The notes under the pieces: model-generated
Seen by the model: only the letters and a program-made list of their open reading frames with translations
Databases searched by the model: none
Told to the model about the DNA's origin: nothing
NCBI RefSeq assembly: GCF_001949145.1
Contig: NW_019091451.1
Location: forward strand, 409,806-469,805
Length of the DNA stretch: 60,000 nt
Direction of reading: 5' to 3'
Source: Acanthaster planci
Taxonomy: Eukaryota > Echinodermata > Asteroidea > Valvatida > Acanthasteridae
Shown here: in pieces, positions 11,919 to 24,035 of the stretch
Layout of the letters: each line of letters opens with the position of its first letter
Position numbering within the stretch: position 1 is the stretch's first letter
Translations under genes and position numbers: made by a program

Positions 11919-13305
11919 CAGATCAGAACCCCTAGTTACGCGGAGCTGTTAAGTAATATATTGCTTAGCACGTATATTGCGATGTGCAGCACGTGAACAA
12001 ATTTCTGTCGTCTGAGTCGCTGATCGTTTGTCATAAATCATTTGTTAGAATCAGTGATGAACTGTTTTGTTGATAGCCGCTGATTATACCGCTGTGCCGT
12101 GTGCAGGCATGATCACCACAGTCGCAGCTCTCCACACACAGAGAGAATGCAGTGACTGCGCTTCTCACATGCAGAAAAAAAAATTTGGGACAGTACCGAC
12201 AAGTGGAAAACACTGGCACTGTTTCGTCTATTGTCAGATGAGGAAATGTCTGAAGTAATAATTATGTTTGTAACAGAAAGGAAACAAAGAAGTCTGTCAA
12301 ACTGTGATAGCATAATGTAAGACGCAATGCAGCGTCTGTTTAAGCTTTAACCATATCAAACATGAAAACTTTGTTATGCATTTTTACTTTGGACTGACAA
12401 AGTAACACGACGGCTTATATGACACAAAGTTTACAGATGATTTATTCAGGAATTGTATAAAACAAGTGAATGCCTCACATTCTTGCAATGGAAGGCATAT
12501 TTCATTTGGTGGCAGATTGAATGTTCTATTCCAGTGTTCTATTTTGATCTCGTGGAATAGAACGTTCCATCTTTCACCTTGAGAAATTCTTCTTACCATT
12601 GCACTTATCAAGTATTTTATTATTTGTGTACAAAACAGAAATCAGCGGAGAACCAGTCATGGCAATTGTATTGCATGCCATCTTCATAGCTGGTTACCCA
12701 TTTTTGGTAAGCAGTTGTTGTCAGTGCTAAGCGCCCCTATGTAATTGGATCCTGGGCAGCTTTCTAATACTTGGTTTCATCCCCATATCAGACCTGGTCT
12801 CTGAAATCGATCCCTAAATCTAGGCCTACAGTTATAACATTAAATATTTCAGTGGTCGTTTTATACTATCACTGTCTGACAACTTATTGAGCCAACGGCT
12901 TCATAGTCGGGGGTTAAAAATTGGGCGAGGCTCAAGATGGAGATGAAGCCAAGTATCGGAAAACCCCTGTACATGTATAGTTCTGAATTAAGCCTTCCAG
13001 TACTGTATATTTAAAAAGCTTAACTTATGCCTTTTATGCATAGCCTATGATATCTTGGGTGGATTCAAAGTTTTGGGACCCAAAAACCCAAGGATATTCT
13101 GGGTTCATGATTTGCAGGGTCCAGGGAACATGTATTTCTTTGCCTTATTTAATATTTGTCTTGTATCTGTGCCAAGTAGTTGTGTATAACAGTCTAGGAG
13201 TAAAGGTGCATTTTGGGGGCTTTATTTTGAGCAGGCTGGGTCTAGCCCTGCCTGGCGGAGTTAATGTTGGCTGGCAAATGTACATATGTTGGGCCAAAAT
13301 CTGCC

Positions 13306-13494
13306 AAGAGCCAGCGACGTGCAGCATGTTACACGACATGTGGCTTGGCCTGTAAGCAACTCTTTCCCAAGAGCCAGCGACATGCAGCATGTTACACGAC
13401 ATGCAGCTTGGCCTGTAAGCAACTCTTTCCCAAGAGCCAGCGACATGCAGCATGTTCCACGACACGTAGCTTGGCCTGTAAGCAACTCTTTCAA
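13306..13494. repeat. 63-bp tandem repeat, three copies
   Basis: Three units begin with AAGAGCCAGCGAC at 13306, 13369 and 13432. The period is exactly 63 and each unit ends in GTAAGCAACTCTTT. Copies differ at only a few positions. Because 63 is 21 codons and no frame is closed, the array stays open in several frames on both strands. This explains the 100-150 codon ORFs overlapping it. No evidence that it is translated. Confidence 0.9.
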
Positions 13495-14141
13495 CATTCC
13501 AACATTCGGAACCCAAATTTGTGTGGAATGGTATGCTTATTTTGTGCAGCCAACCGAGCGTCCCGTTGGTACCAAAGTGGAGTATCATAGCCAACTGGTT
13601 TTTTTTTTTTTGTTTTTTTAAAAATGATGTTTAAACTCATAAAGCAGATGTATGAAATATAGGAACATGTCCTTCGTTCCAATCTCAGGCATTTTGAAAT
13701 CATGGTGCTTGTTTTTTTTCCAAACTCTCACAATTGCCTCATTCTTGTGCAGTAGCTTATCATGTCTTTCAAAAGTTGATCAAGCATGTGCAGAGCATAA
13801 ATATGTTTGTCAGGTTTGGTTGAGTCATGTCTATTCAATAATAATAGCGTGTCACTCGAGACTGAAGCATGCCAAGTTGTGGTTGAAAGGGAAAGGTTGG
13901 TTTCCAGAAACTGTGACTGAACTCTTTATTTTGTGTTTTTATTTTCTTTAAAGGATGTGTAGGTCTGTTGGACAAAATTTGATTTTACGGTTAAAAAAAA
14001 AAAAGGTCAGTTCCAAAATGTAATTTTCGTGTAGTGTTTTTGATTTCTTTTTAATTGTTTATGAGTTGGTCCGTCATTTGATTTTTAAAAGACCAATCAA
14101 ACCTATCTTTGAGATTTGACTTTATGCTTGCAGCACAGTGA

Positions 14142-14147
14142 AATAAA
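14142..14147 (+). terminator. Candidate poly(A) signal for PGM3
   Basis: AATAAA hexamer about 2.2 kb after the stop codon. No other canonical hexamer was seen closer on this strand. Use not demonstrated. Confidence 0.3.
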
Positions 14148-16187
14148 GTAGTGGTTAATTGCCAGCCACTTTCAGGTCCACACCTGCCTCGTCAGTGCTC
14201 TGTTGTAGGGCAGTTTCAAAGTTCTGCCGATGAAATTATGAAACTAAAATCGTGAGTGTACGAGGTTAATCATAAAAAGAAATGGTATAGTATGTGCGTT
14301 GCCAGTACTAATTATGTTTATTTCATTTTATCAAAGATGACTGGGCATTTTCAAAAAGCACATGCATTCTTATCGCTTAAAAAGGACAAAGACACGAAAT
14401 GTGAAGAATGACATGAATTTTATTGGTTTTCATTATGGAAGAATACATTTTTGTCATGGGCAGTACATAAGGTTTCTCATGCATGGATAGTTCCATTGTT
14501 CGTGCATTAATATGTTGCTTTACATGTACACATATATTCTTGTTATACCCTCTTAAAACAGTTATTAGTAGCTTGAAAGAGGGGTGCCCAGCCTTAGCCT
14601 CTAGTTCAAGTCAGGTCTTCCACAGCCAGATCGGTCTGTATGTATGTGGATTTTTTTTTTCCAAATCACTGTCTCAACTCAGTGACAATATTTCATGAAG
14701 ACAAAGCCCAGACAGTAATGGAAATCTTTCCTCCATCGTGCCTGCATAATTCTACACTTCTCTTCCAGACATCCACCCAGAGCGTGTTGCACTAGAACTG
14801 AAATTACGTCACTCCAAAGGAGGGCCCGTTGCATAGAAGTTTCAGTGCAGGTTCCCTGTGTTGCCACCAATTTGTATCTACCTTCTGTCGTCTTTGTGGA
14901 GAAAAAACTTCTGTTACGCACGTTTCTTGCGCCAAATGTTACCAGAGTGGCCAGTTTCTGAGGCCGAGATGCATTTGCTTTCCTGATGGTAAATGCCCAT
15001 GAGGGGTTTTAATGTGACCTGCAAAGCCTCTGGTGTCGGTGTATGTAAAATGCTGTCATGGACTATGTATAAAAGAAAGGCAGACTGCAGGGGGGGGGCT
15101 GGGGAGTAACACACCTGTTAACGGAAAAAAAGACAAAGCCATTGGCATGTGTTTAGTCCAAGTCTGAGCCCATCCCATGCGGGGTATGAAATTAGAGCAA
15201 ACAAGTGATCGGACAAAGCGTCAAAGCACGGTCAAGTTTGGTCTGCCACTATCAGCTTTTGATCTGTCCTTTGCTTTTATTTCAGATGCACACATGCCAC
15301 TGCTTGTTTGAGCACTTTTTGTCCAAGCCCATTCACTTTCGGTCGGACAAATAGCAGCAAGTGATCAGAAGATGTCCACTGTCCGAGTGTTATTTCACTC
15401 TCTGCTGTTTGAAATATAAAAGTCTACCTCCACTGTGCAAGTCAAGTACAGTCGGGTCAGATCACAAGTACTGAAATAAGAGGGCGATGTGTCGTGAAAG
15501 TCTAATAGCTTGTGACAGGATGGCTTGTCCCGATGACTTTGGGGAATGAAGTCGTATTCACCACAAGGTGCTGACAGTCTGAATCTGACAATCAATAAGA
15601 ATTTACTGAAGCATGTACTGAAACAGAATCCGACTAGACCTCAGGCTTAATAAGAAAAGCAGATGTAATACAACGTTCCAGCAGATAGGTGTGCATCATG
15701 ATAAAGCAGATACTGACCCTGTTATTTAAACAGTTGTAATTTTTCTCTAAACGTAAAAAAAAAAATCCAAACTTAAAATATACCACTTTGTCAGACATTT
15801 TTTGTACTACACACTGTACTTAGCCATTCCTAGCTTGAGACAGTATAAGCCGGTGAGCAAATAAAAATGTGTAGTTAAACGTGACAGGTTACCGATCAAA
15901 TCGGGCAAAGGCATGGGTTCCATTTGGACTTTTGGATGGTTCCATTTCACTGTTGTTCTTCAATGCCAAGGACTCTGGGTCCATTTAATGAGAGCCTTTG
16001 ATCCAACCTGGGAACCAACCCAACTGCAACAGACTCCGCAGTCATTTCTTGGCAGGTAATCTGCCATCTAGAACATTTTGGGTGCTCTGCAAAGCTCTAA
16101 ACGCACTAGCTGTTTACAGTGGACACTGAAGCACCGTTTTGCCCTCTGCTTTTAAAAAGCACACCACCAAGGTGAGCTGCGAATACT

Positions 16188-16631
16188 TTATTTGGACGTA
16201 ATTTGATTGATTTTGAATGCAGCATTAGTGTTGCAGAATGCTCTGCAGATATTAATGGTAACAGATTTTGGCTCATTGTTTGCGTACACATTTGATGACA
16301 ATACTAATGATGATGGACATTCAAAGAGTGGACATTTTGTGTAGCTGTTAGTCACTATTGGTCGATCAGCACAGTCACTTTTCTGTGAAATCTCTGACTT
16401 TACTGTACTTCCCTTTTTCTGAAAGTATCTTCTGCCAGTGAAATAGACAGGAAAGGCGATTGGCGGATGGCACAATTCTCGGCAAATAATGTAATAAGAT
16501 TGAGCAATCATGCAGATTGATAGACCAACAGCGCCTAATGTAAACAAGTAGGAAGGGAAGTGCATTCTATCCTGAAGGAAACACAACTCAATCGAAAAAT
16601 GTTCCAAGCTGAGCCACAATCTGGCATTCAT
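16188..16631 (-). CDS. Unassigned ORF with a hydrophobic segment
   Basis: An open frame of 147 codons ends with TAA at 16188. A good acceptor-like sequence (pyrimidine run then TTCCTTCAG, about 16570) lies in it, so it could be a terminal coding exon beginning DRMHFPSY. The first third is hydrophobic (TLGAVGLSICMIAQSYYIIC), like a single membrane span. It is followed by a Ser/Thr/Asn-rich part. No family was recognised and no partner exon was found to the right on the minus strand. It may be a real last exon, a decayed transposon or chance; AT content is that of the surroundings, which argues against strong coding constraint. Confidence 0.2.
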   Translation of the reverse strand: MNARLWLSLEHFSIELCFLQDRMHFPSYLFTLGAVGLSICMIAQSYYIICRELCHPPIAFPVYFTGRRYFQKKGSTVKSEISQKSDCADRPIVTNSYTKCPLFECPSSLVLSSNVYANNEPKSVTINICRAFCNTNAAFKINQITSK

Positions 16632-18763
16632 ACTCGCACTGAGAACCCTGTTCTGCTGTCAAGTGGGCACAGGCCAAAGAAACTAAGACTGTGTCTAGGC
16701 TACTCTATGACAGGAGTTTGTGACTATAGCTATGGACATGGTGTTATCACCAGTAAACTTGGGAGCCACAGCCATAAACGGCCTTTTCAGACAAAGCCAA
16801 ATAGGCCGACTTCGCTTCGGGCTTCACAAAAGTTTCACACTGCTACTTACATGGTATATATAACACTGCTAGTTTTTCTATATACAAACCATTAAGAATT
16901 AAGTTGCATGCAATTGGATCCATACTTATATTAAGGCTGGTGGGTGCAACACATTTAATTTATCACAAGTCATTCGCGTTTAAACAATCCTCTTTTTTAA
17001 AAATGGAAAATCCGGTCTGGTATTGTGTTAATAAATAAATGTGAAACTATATAGATTTTTTTTTTACATATCCATACATAAAATACAACGTGAAATGAGT
17101 TGTTTATGTACAAGTTTAATTATTGCTTTAATAATTTACATTATTTTAAAAACATTAACAATCATGCTTGCATTTTCATTCTGGAGCCCAGACGAGGAGT
17201 CTACTGATCTTGTCTCTGAATTTCCGACACGCACCTTTGGCGCATGGAGTTTCATCTGATCAAAACCTGACTGGTTTCACGTTTGCCTATCACTACCCAA
17301 GTTATTGACTTACTTTTCCTTTTAAAAGTTTAGTTCACTGTTTGCCTAGAGCTCATTTCTTGCGTATACTGTCTGTAAGGTCTTTTAGCTGTACATGCTC
17401 TTTCGTATAGCTGGCTAAGCACTGTGTATAAATTTCACCCTTGCTGTGTCTTCTGAAATGAAGTAATTCTAGGGCAAAAGCGTGCATTGAACTTAGAACA
17501 AGTCTCTTCTGGTCTGGTGTCTGAGGTTATGTGCACTTACGAAGCTGCTCAAACCCTGTTCGCCTCAAAAATTTTTCAAGCTTCCGTTTTATTTTTTTCA
17601 CACATGGTTCAATTTCTCTCACACTAAAAGCAACATTTGTTCACAAGAGCCACAGTGTCGGCAAACACAGTCATACATATTAATGTACAACCTACACGTG
17701 AAGAGAATTAGCATATTTTGAAAACAAAACCAAAATTTGCATCTAATGAGCACCTGTATGGGAAATGAATGAGTTCAAACCTTTTTGTGTTTCTTTTTGG
17801 ACCAGGGAAGCAGTAGTAAAAATACCAAATTGTATTAAGCAAAAACGAGCTGCTTTGAATACCTTGTACATAATTAAAGAGGTCACAAGCACACATCACA
17901 AATCAAATACATGTACCTCCATTACCGACCTGGGAGATCATTTCGGATATACATGTATGAACCAAGTTACTAAAAGGTGAATGGGGTGGACGGCGGAATT
18001 GTTGTGAAGGAACATTTTCCCACTGGATGTAAAGGGGTTCAACGCAGTAAAATTTACATTTCTAAATCCAGGCCACTTCAATCCTTGTTAACCTTGGTTT
18101 GAAAAAAAATTCCCAGCAAGTAACTGCGACTAGCTTTTGAAACACTCTCTCCATTTCACAGGGAAAAAGAAAAAAAACACAGGGAACAAGAAAAGAAAAA
18201 AAACCAGTCTAATGTAGCAACCACCACTTGGTGTTAACACTTTTTCCCCTGTTACTTCAAGCAGCCGTTTATTCAGCTCAGTCTGATCTGTGGTTGCTGC
18301 AACAGCCTCGCGTCAAAATCCTGAAAATTGCAGGATATTGCAGGATATGAGGAAGTTCTTCGTTAAGAGTGCACGTGACCAGTTTCGTCAACACCGGGAA
18401 CAAGCTGACAAGTCGCACAACTAGGTATAACCAGAATAAAGCAGTGGCTTACCCTGGTACCTTGCGCAGGCCTGGTGTCAACTAAGTTGTGTGTTTTGCT
18501 TATTTAAGGGGGGGGTGGGGTCAGGCAAGCTGAAAGAAGAAACCTTCACACGTTGAAAAGATTATCATGCTGACAGACCAACCACTGAACCTGGGGTCTG
18601 GGAATGCTCATTTTATGAGTTTCAACTTATTCATTCCATGCTAAACCAGATAAAGATTTCTAAATAGTCAATAAATATATATATATGTAAATTAAAAAAA
18701 AACTTGGTTAATTACCTCTAAGAACTTGCCCAAGACGTGTATGTACCTGTAAAGGAGAGGTAT

Positions 18764-18769
18764 TTTATT
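18764..18769 (-). terminator. Candidate poly(A) signal for the zinc-finger gene
   Basis: TTTATT on the plus strand reads AATAAA on the minus strand, about 410 bases past the stop at 19176. It is the nearest canonical hexamer I noticed downstream of that gene. Confidence 0.35.
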
Positions 18770-19175
18770 TGTAGATAGTGCCTCCTTCCAAAGATGAATG
18801 GGGCTTCTTGGCTCAACACAAACCAGCCCTCTTGCCTTGAAAATGGATACATTCCTCAGAGGGCACTAGGGCACCATCTGCCCATCATGCAGTGCACTCC
18901 TCCCAATGTCACACAGCAGTCTCGTGAAGTCTTTTCAGAAAATGGTCAGATACAGTGGAGTCTGAGTATGCTATTGCCGCTAGTCACTGCAGACCAACTC
19001 ACATGTTCCCTTTTGACTGGTGCCCTGACAATCTGTTGCATAGTCTACACAGCACAATAATCGCTGATTAAACGGTACACAGTAGTGAGGTGACCTGCTT
19101 TTTTTTGGAGGTAATTCAGAATGGACCAAATTCGGGGGAAGGGTTACCAAACAACAGTGGGTGGAAAGCGAGTTT

Positions 19176-22100
19176 TCACAGCATGGTGGCCGTATTCATC
19201 ATGTATGCTTGCAAGCTGTGGACTTGATTGGCCTGGGCATGGTTTACCCCGGGCGACATCGGGGTGGACATGTGGTTGTGAGGGGAGGGGGGCGGGTGGG
19301 ACCCCAGGGGCATGGGGGAGCGTGTTGCGTTGGGCAAGGGCATGGGCGACTGCATTGGTGAGGTCAGCGTGGCGATGCACGTCGGCGGCGGGTGCATGGA
19401 CAGGGTGGACTGGGGCAGCTGCTGCAGGCCAGGGTTGGGCGGCTGCTGCTGCTGCTGTTGTTGCTGCAAAGGCTGCTGTGGCTGTTGGTGTGGCTGCTGG
19501 TGCGGCTGCGGGTGCAGGCTCATCGGGGTGTGGGGGCTGGGCGACTGGAGGGGAGGGGTGGGGTTGGGCGAGGCGTGGCCGGGCGGGATGGCCAGCTGGG
19601 CTACGGCTGGCTGGCCGTCCGTGCTAACCTGCAGGCTGACCGGCATGTTGCTGCCGGCTGGCAGGGAGAGAGCCTGTAAGCCCATCAGGGCGGCGATGTG
19701 CTGCAGCGAGGAGCCACCGTCATGTTGGCTCATGATGGTACTTTCTGGGGCACCTGTCCGCTGGCTGTAGAGTGAAAGGAACAGGGTACCGATGAAGAAA
19801 TGGTGATCCTGTGGCTTCCAAACAACAATATCAAAGTCCTTGTCTTTAGATTCTTGCAGTAGTCCGGGGCAAAGCAAACATTATAACTTCAGTCATACTC
19901 CATGTTTCTTTTCTATTTGAACTTTTTGCGTTCAGTCATCACAGTCAGTCACATTTACACAGGAAACCCTAATATGTAACTTTTTATGATTTACTATGAG
20001 AAAAGTATCCACTGAGGAAAAAACTTCTGAAGTATCCAGAAATACATACATGCACCTGTGCAGGTTTCTGCATGCAGGATAAAAGTCACTTTCCTGAAAT
20101 CATCAGTAATTGCAAAACAATGAGATGGCAGCGATTTCAAGGATAATTTGAGGCCATTATTATTTGTTGGGGGGGGAGTACAAGGGCCAATATTTTCTCC
20201 TTCCATAACATTAAGGAAGGTTTATCAAGAAAGAAAATGTTTCATCTACATATGGACATCATCAAGACCTACTGTTGAGCGTTGGATAAGGAGCTACTGT
20301 CTTGTTCTCACAAAAGCAGGAATCAAGTAGAGTACATAAAGCATTCAACATACCTCCAGTGATTCTTTTCATGTATCTTCATACTGCTGAGATGGCGGAA
20401 GCTAGCTCCACACAGGCTGCACTTGTACGGTTGCTCACCACTGTGGATACGCTGGTGACTGCGCAGGTTCTCCTTCCTGTTGAACTGGGCACCGCACGTC
20501 TCGCACTGGTAGGGCTTGTTATTGCTGTGGATCATCATGTGTCGGTTCAGGTGGCCCGTCCGCTTGAAGCTGGCACCGCACTTGTCGCAGGTGTGCGGCT
20601 TGGTGTCGTTGTGGATCAGCGAGTGAGTCTTGAGATCGTTGGTGGTCTTGAATTTGGCCAGGCAGATCTCGCAGGTGAAGGGCTTATCCGTGCTGTGCAC
20701 CCGGTTGTGGCTGCGAAGGTCGCTCTTGCGCTTGAACATGGCGCCACAAGTCTCACACTGGAACGGCCGCTCGCTGCTGTGAGTGATCTCGTGGCTTTTA
20801 AGGTACACAAACACGCTGAACTTCTTGTTGCAGAATTTGCACTCGTAAGGGGTGTCCTTCTGGTGGTTTGTGAGCACGTGCCGCTTGAGGTTGATGGATT
20901 GGATGAATCGGGCACTGCACAGGTCACACTTGAAGGGCTTCTCACCCGTGTGGGTCCGGACGTGGATTTTCAGGGCCGACGAGTAACCGCAGTTCTTGCC
21001 ACAGAACGTGCAGACGTAGCGGCGGGGACCGCGGGCTGTGTCGCGCTTCTGGTGGGATATCAGGTGGCGGTTGAGCTCCGAGTCCGTGCGGAAGACTTTG
21101 GTGCACCGGCTACACTGGCTGTGCTCCGTAATGTAGTGCTGCCGCAGGTCCCGCAGCTTGCTGAACTTGAGGGTGCAGAACCGGCAGACGTACTCCTTAC
21201 GGGCCTTGGTGATGCTGAAGGTGGCCCCCCGCAGCTTCTTGCGCAGCCGGGTGGAGCGGGGCGCCGACTCGTTCTTCCGGGGCCGGCCCCGCCTACGCGG
21301 CGGCAGCTGTCGCAGGGAGCGCGGCACAGGGCTCTTCAGTGCGGCCTTTGTCTCCACCTTCAGCGTCCGGTCCCTGGCTGGGTCCAGGTTAGGCGGCTGT
21401 GTTTGCACCCGGGGGCGGAGCCGGTCGGCAATCATGGGGGGCGTGTCTGAGCAAGAGCTGTCCGTCTCGTCACCGCCACCATTGTCGTCACTCTCACTGT
21501 CGCAGCTCTCCTGCTGGTGAAGGTCTTGCTGGTTAACATCAAAGGCTGCCAGGGCATCCTTATTGGCACTTATGAGATCTGAAATGTCAGCAAGGTTTTT
21601 TTAAAAAGAAACATCAATCAAGGAATAGAAGTATCAAACCCAAACTTTCAGGGCACTTCTACCTGGAACCCATTCCAAAGTTCCATGCAAAATCTGACAA
21701 TCGGCACGAAACCAGCACAGGGAGCTGATTTGGGGCAGGCGAAAGACTGGAAGGCTTAGAGTGGGCCAGCAGTAGCAGGCTCATGCATTAAAGAATGATG
21801 GTGCTACGTAACAAGCACAGGTCTATGCAGTTAACTCACGCTTCATCTCCTCACTCTACTGCAAGGCTCAAGCTGACAAATTGGACAATGTAGCCGAAGT
21901 TTCAGCTAAATGCTTATTTTTATAGCCACGTACTTCTGTAATGCAATGCTGAATACACTCTTCTGGCCAACTGATTATGACCAAAATTTGAAAATACAAT
22001 GTCTTCACCATTTAGGTGACAATGGTGACTGATGGAACCCTGCGTTTGCATACTTTATCGGATCAAAGAACACAGCAAACTGGCAATGTACACATTATTC

Positions 22101-23537
22101 AATGTTAACCCTAACCCTGCCAGATGCAGAACAGTCCATCAGGTGACAAGCCTGATGCACTTTGATACACTTGGCAATCAACAGCAGCCCAACAAACTGG
22201 CCACGTTGAGACACTGGGAGCTAGTCCCATTACACAATGCCACTGGATTTTGTGGTGACTGGCAACCACACACTCCCAGGCTGTTTGGCTATGGGGAGAG
22301 TTGACCGTTGTATCTTGTTACACTAGGAAGGCAAGCCACTTTGACAAATGATGCAGACTGAGGGTCTGGCAGGGTTTCCAGCCAAAGCAGGCTAGGGGTT
22401 AGGGTTAAAGTTACAATGTCAGTTATTCCCGTGAATCTATACATCTGTTAAACCATGCAGTGTTGGAATGATTTTGAGGCAGAATAGGATGTAACAGGCA
22501 GGGAGTGCTTGTGAAATACACTGACTCTTAGGTTAAAATGATCAGAAAAAAAGAGAAGCATTCGTGACTGCTAAGGCATCATTTCAAAATTCCTATCGGT
22601 TGACTATAGCACAGGGCCATCCAACCGATAAATACATGTAAATAATAACAGTGACTTGTGTTGAGTGAATAATGGAAGGGTGTTGCTCCACTGAAACCAC
22701 ATAGCCTTGGAATTAATGTAATGCAAAGGCATTTATCGGTTAGAATTGAACACTTCACCTGATAGCCAACCGATAATAAATGTATCAGTCGGACCGTTCT
22801 GTCCGACACCTACATGATAAGAATTTTGAAATGGCACCTAAAGGTGCTCATACAGGTTAAAACATGTATCTGTGTTAAAAGAGTCGTTTAAAAACTGACA
22901 ACATACTTTCAAGTTCCTCTTTACTCTCGGGAAGCAGTGGTCCGCTGCCTTTCTTGTATGTCTGTGACAGTTCAATGAGTCGCTCACACATGAGCCTGTT
23001 GGCCTGCCGTTTGATCTCTGTGAGGTTAAACGTCTCGGCTACGGAGATGATGTCCACACAGTTATCCCCGGTCAGTTGGGACTTAAGGAACTCGCAGCAG
23101 GCCTCCAGGACAGATGCCGCCTTGAGGTTGACGGCCACCGAGAGGACGTCCTCCATGACAGCCATGGTCAGGCACATACGGGACGTGTAGGCGAACTCCA
23201 GGAGCAGGTGGAAGCCGCGGGCGCTGACGTTGTCCAGGACGATGGGCTGGCCGGCCGTCTCAGGCGGCACGGTGGTGAAGTAGCTCTTGAAGTAGTCGCT
23301 GCAGGCGATCAGCACAGCCTTGTGGGTGTGGAAGGTGCGCGTCTCCACCAGCACCGTGCAGTCGCAGAGCCGGGGGAACTGCCGGCACTCGTTGAGCGTC
23401 TGCAGGATGTGCTGGCTGTGGCTGGTGAACTCATACAGGTAGCTGCCGTCCTCCCGCCGTGTGATTTGCAAGGAGCTGGCCGCCATTGTTGGAGCTTGTG
23501 CATGGGCGGCAAACTTGCCTTTCACTTCTGGGGCGCG
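19176..23537 (-). CDS. BTB/AT-hook/C2H2 zinc-finger transcription factor
   Basis: Probably a nuclear sequence-specific regulator of the ZBTB class. Coding exons on the minus strand: 23486-22907, 21578-20354, 19764-19176 (797 codons, phases 1 and 2 closed). An acceptor (TTTCCACAG) at 23538 starts the first coding exon, so 23537-23487 is 5' UTR and a non-coding upstream exon is expected. The ATG at 23486 starts MAASSLQITRREDGS. A BTB fold spans residues ~24-136 (LCDCTVLVETRTFHTHKAVL), then an acidic Ser/Asp linker, an AT-hook RRRGRPRK near 289-296, and ten C2H2 fingers at ~323-600. TGEKP-type linkers occur only after finger 3; others are SSERP, STDKP, NDTKP. Finger 3 has Cys-Gly in place of the usual aromatic residue before the hydrophobic core. 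The last exon is Gln/Pro/His-rich with eight consecutive Gln. The layout recalls ZBTB24, but orthology was not established. Confidence 0.92.
19430..19515 (-). repeat. CAG-type repeat encoding polyglutamine
   Basis: In the last exon of the BTB zinc-finger gene, a CAG/CAA run encodes eight consecutive glutamines flanked by QQP and HQQ repeats. It sits in an interspersed Gln/Pro/His tract, which is likely a length-variable, disordered activation-type region. Confidence 0.85.
22104..22408. mobile_element. MITE-like unit with telomere-like inverted ends
   Basis: GTTAACCCTAACCCTGCC at 22104-22121 is mirrored by GGCTAGGGGTTAGGGTTAA at 22390-22408, an inverted pair about 18 bases long. Both contain two telomere-type CCCTAA repeats. 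The 305-bp unit lies in the first coding intron of the zinc-finger gene and contains no convincing ORF. It could be a small DNA element, or telomere-like repeats captured at a repaired break. Confidence 0.4.
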
Positions 23538-23865
23538 CTGTGGAAACAAAGTTAAGCAGCTTGTGAAGGCAAAAAGGACTGTGGATTCAGCATTCAGCTA
23601 CAGTTATTAATACATTTAGCCAAAAAGTACATTGTCTGCTCTACGTGGTAGGCGTACAAAAGATATTAAATTAAAATCACTTTATCGTGTAGGACTTGTT
23701 GCCTAATGGAAAGCATGTGTATCATTGGAGCACGAGAGAAAATGAGGGGATTCTAATCCCAGCAGGAAACCTCCATCGCTAAAATTTTTCTTTTGCTGTG
23801 TTACATTTATTTATTTATAACTGTTCATCCAACAGTGCATTTAGCACCAATTAATGGATAATGAG

Positions 23866-24035
23866 TGAAGATGACAACAAAGAAATGTCCAGTTTTAAAG
23901 GTGGGAGGAAAACCCCAGGTAAATATTTCGGAAAAACCCACAGATTCAGGTAAGGACTGAAAACCCAATCCACATGTGGACTGAGCCAGATTCAAACCCA
24001 CATGTTCAGTGCTTATCTGGCAAACTATTAATTAA
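23866..24035 (-). mobile_element. tRNA-derived SINE copy
   Basis: On the minus strand a B-box-like GGGTTTGAATC is followed by CACATGTGGATTGGGTTTTC, AGTCCTTACC and a GTTTTCCTCCCACC phrase. The same series occurs in the copy at 125-312, which defines a shared family. The A-box end near 24035 is degraded. No coding capacity. Confidence 0.55.

Larger units (their letters stand above)
11919..14160 (+). other. Probable PGM3 3' UTR
   Basis: The region following the PGM3 stop has no further exon. An AATAAA hexamer at 14142-14147 is the most obvious polyadenylation signal, which would give a 3' UTR of about 2.2 kb. An earlier ATTAAA-like site near 12839 is possible. The 63-bp tandem array (13306-13494) and a hairpin at 12522-12564 (11-base arms GTTCTATTCCA and complement) lie within it. 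The end of the transcript is inferred only. Confidence 0.35.
14161..19175. other. Intergenic spacer between convergent genes
   Basis: This is the space between the PGM3 3' end (plus) and the zinc-finger gene stop (minus). It contains an unassigned 147-codon minus-strand ORF (16188-16631) and homopolymer and dinucleotide tracts such as the TA run near 18676. A TTTATT at 18764-18769 is AATAAA on the minus strand and could be the poly(A) signal of the zinc-finger gene. Nothing else was recognisable. Confidence 0.5.

Noticed and set aside
13145-13621. ORFs of 78-149 codons on both strands
   Set aside because: Explained by the 63-bp tandem repeat whose length is a multiple of three; no similarity or codon bias.
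19121-19770. Plus-strand ORFs of 95-168 codons rich in Gly/Ala/Trp
   Set aside because: They are antisense shadows of the GC-rich last exon of the BTB zinc-finger gene.
20302-21520. 382-codon plus-strand ORF
   Set aside because: Exact antisense of the ten-finger exon; the regular finger spacing keeps the opposite frame open. It reads as a low-complexity Val/Ala/Leu product with no domain.
23076-23555. 159-codon plus-strand ORF
   Set aside because: Antisense of the BTB exon.
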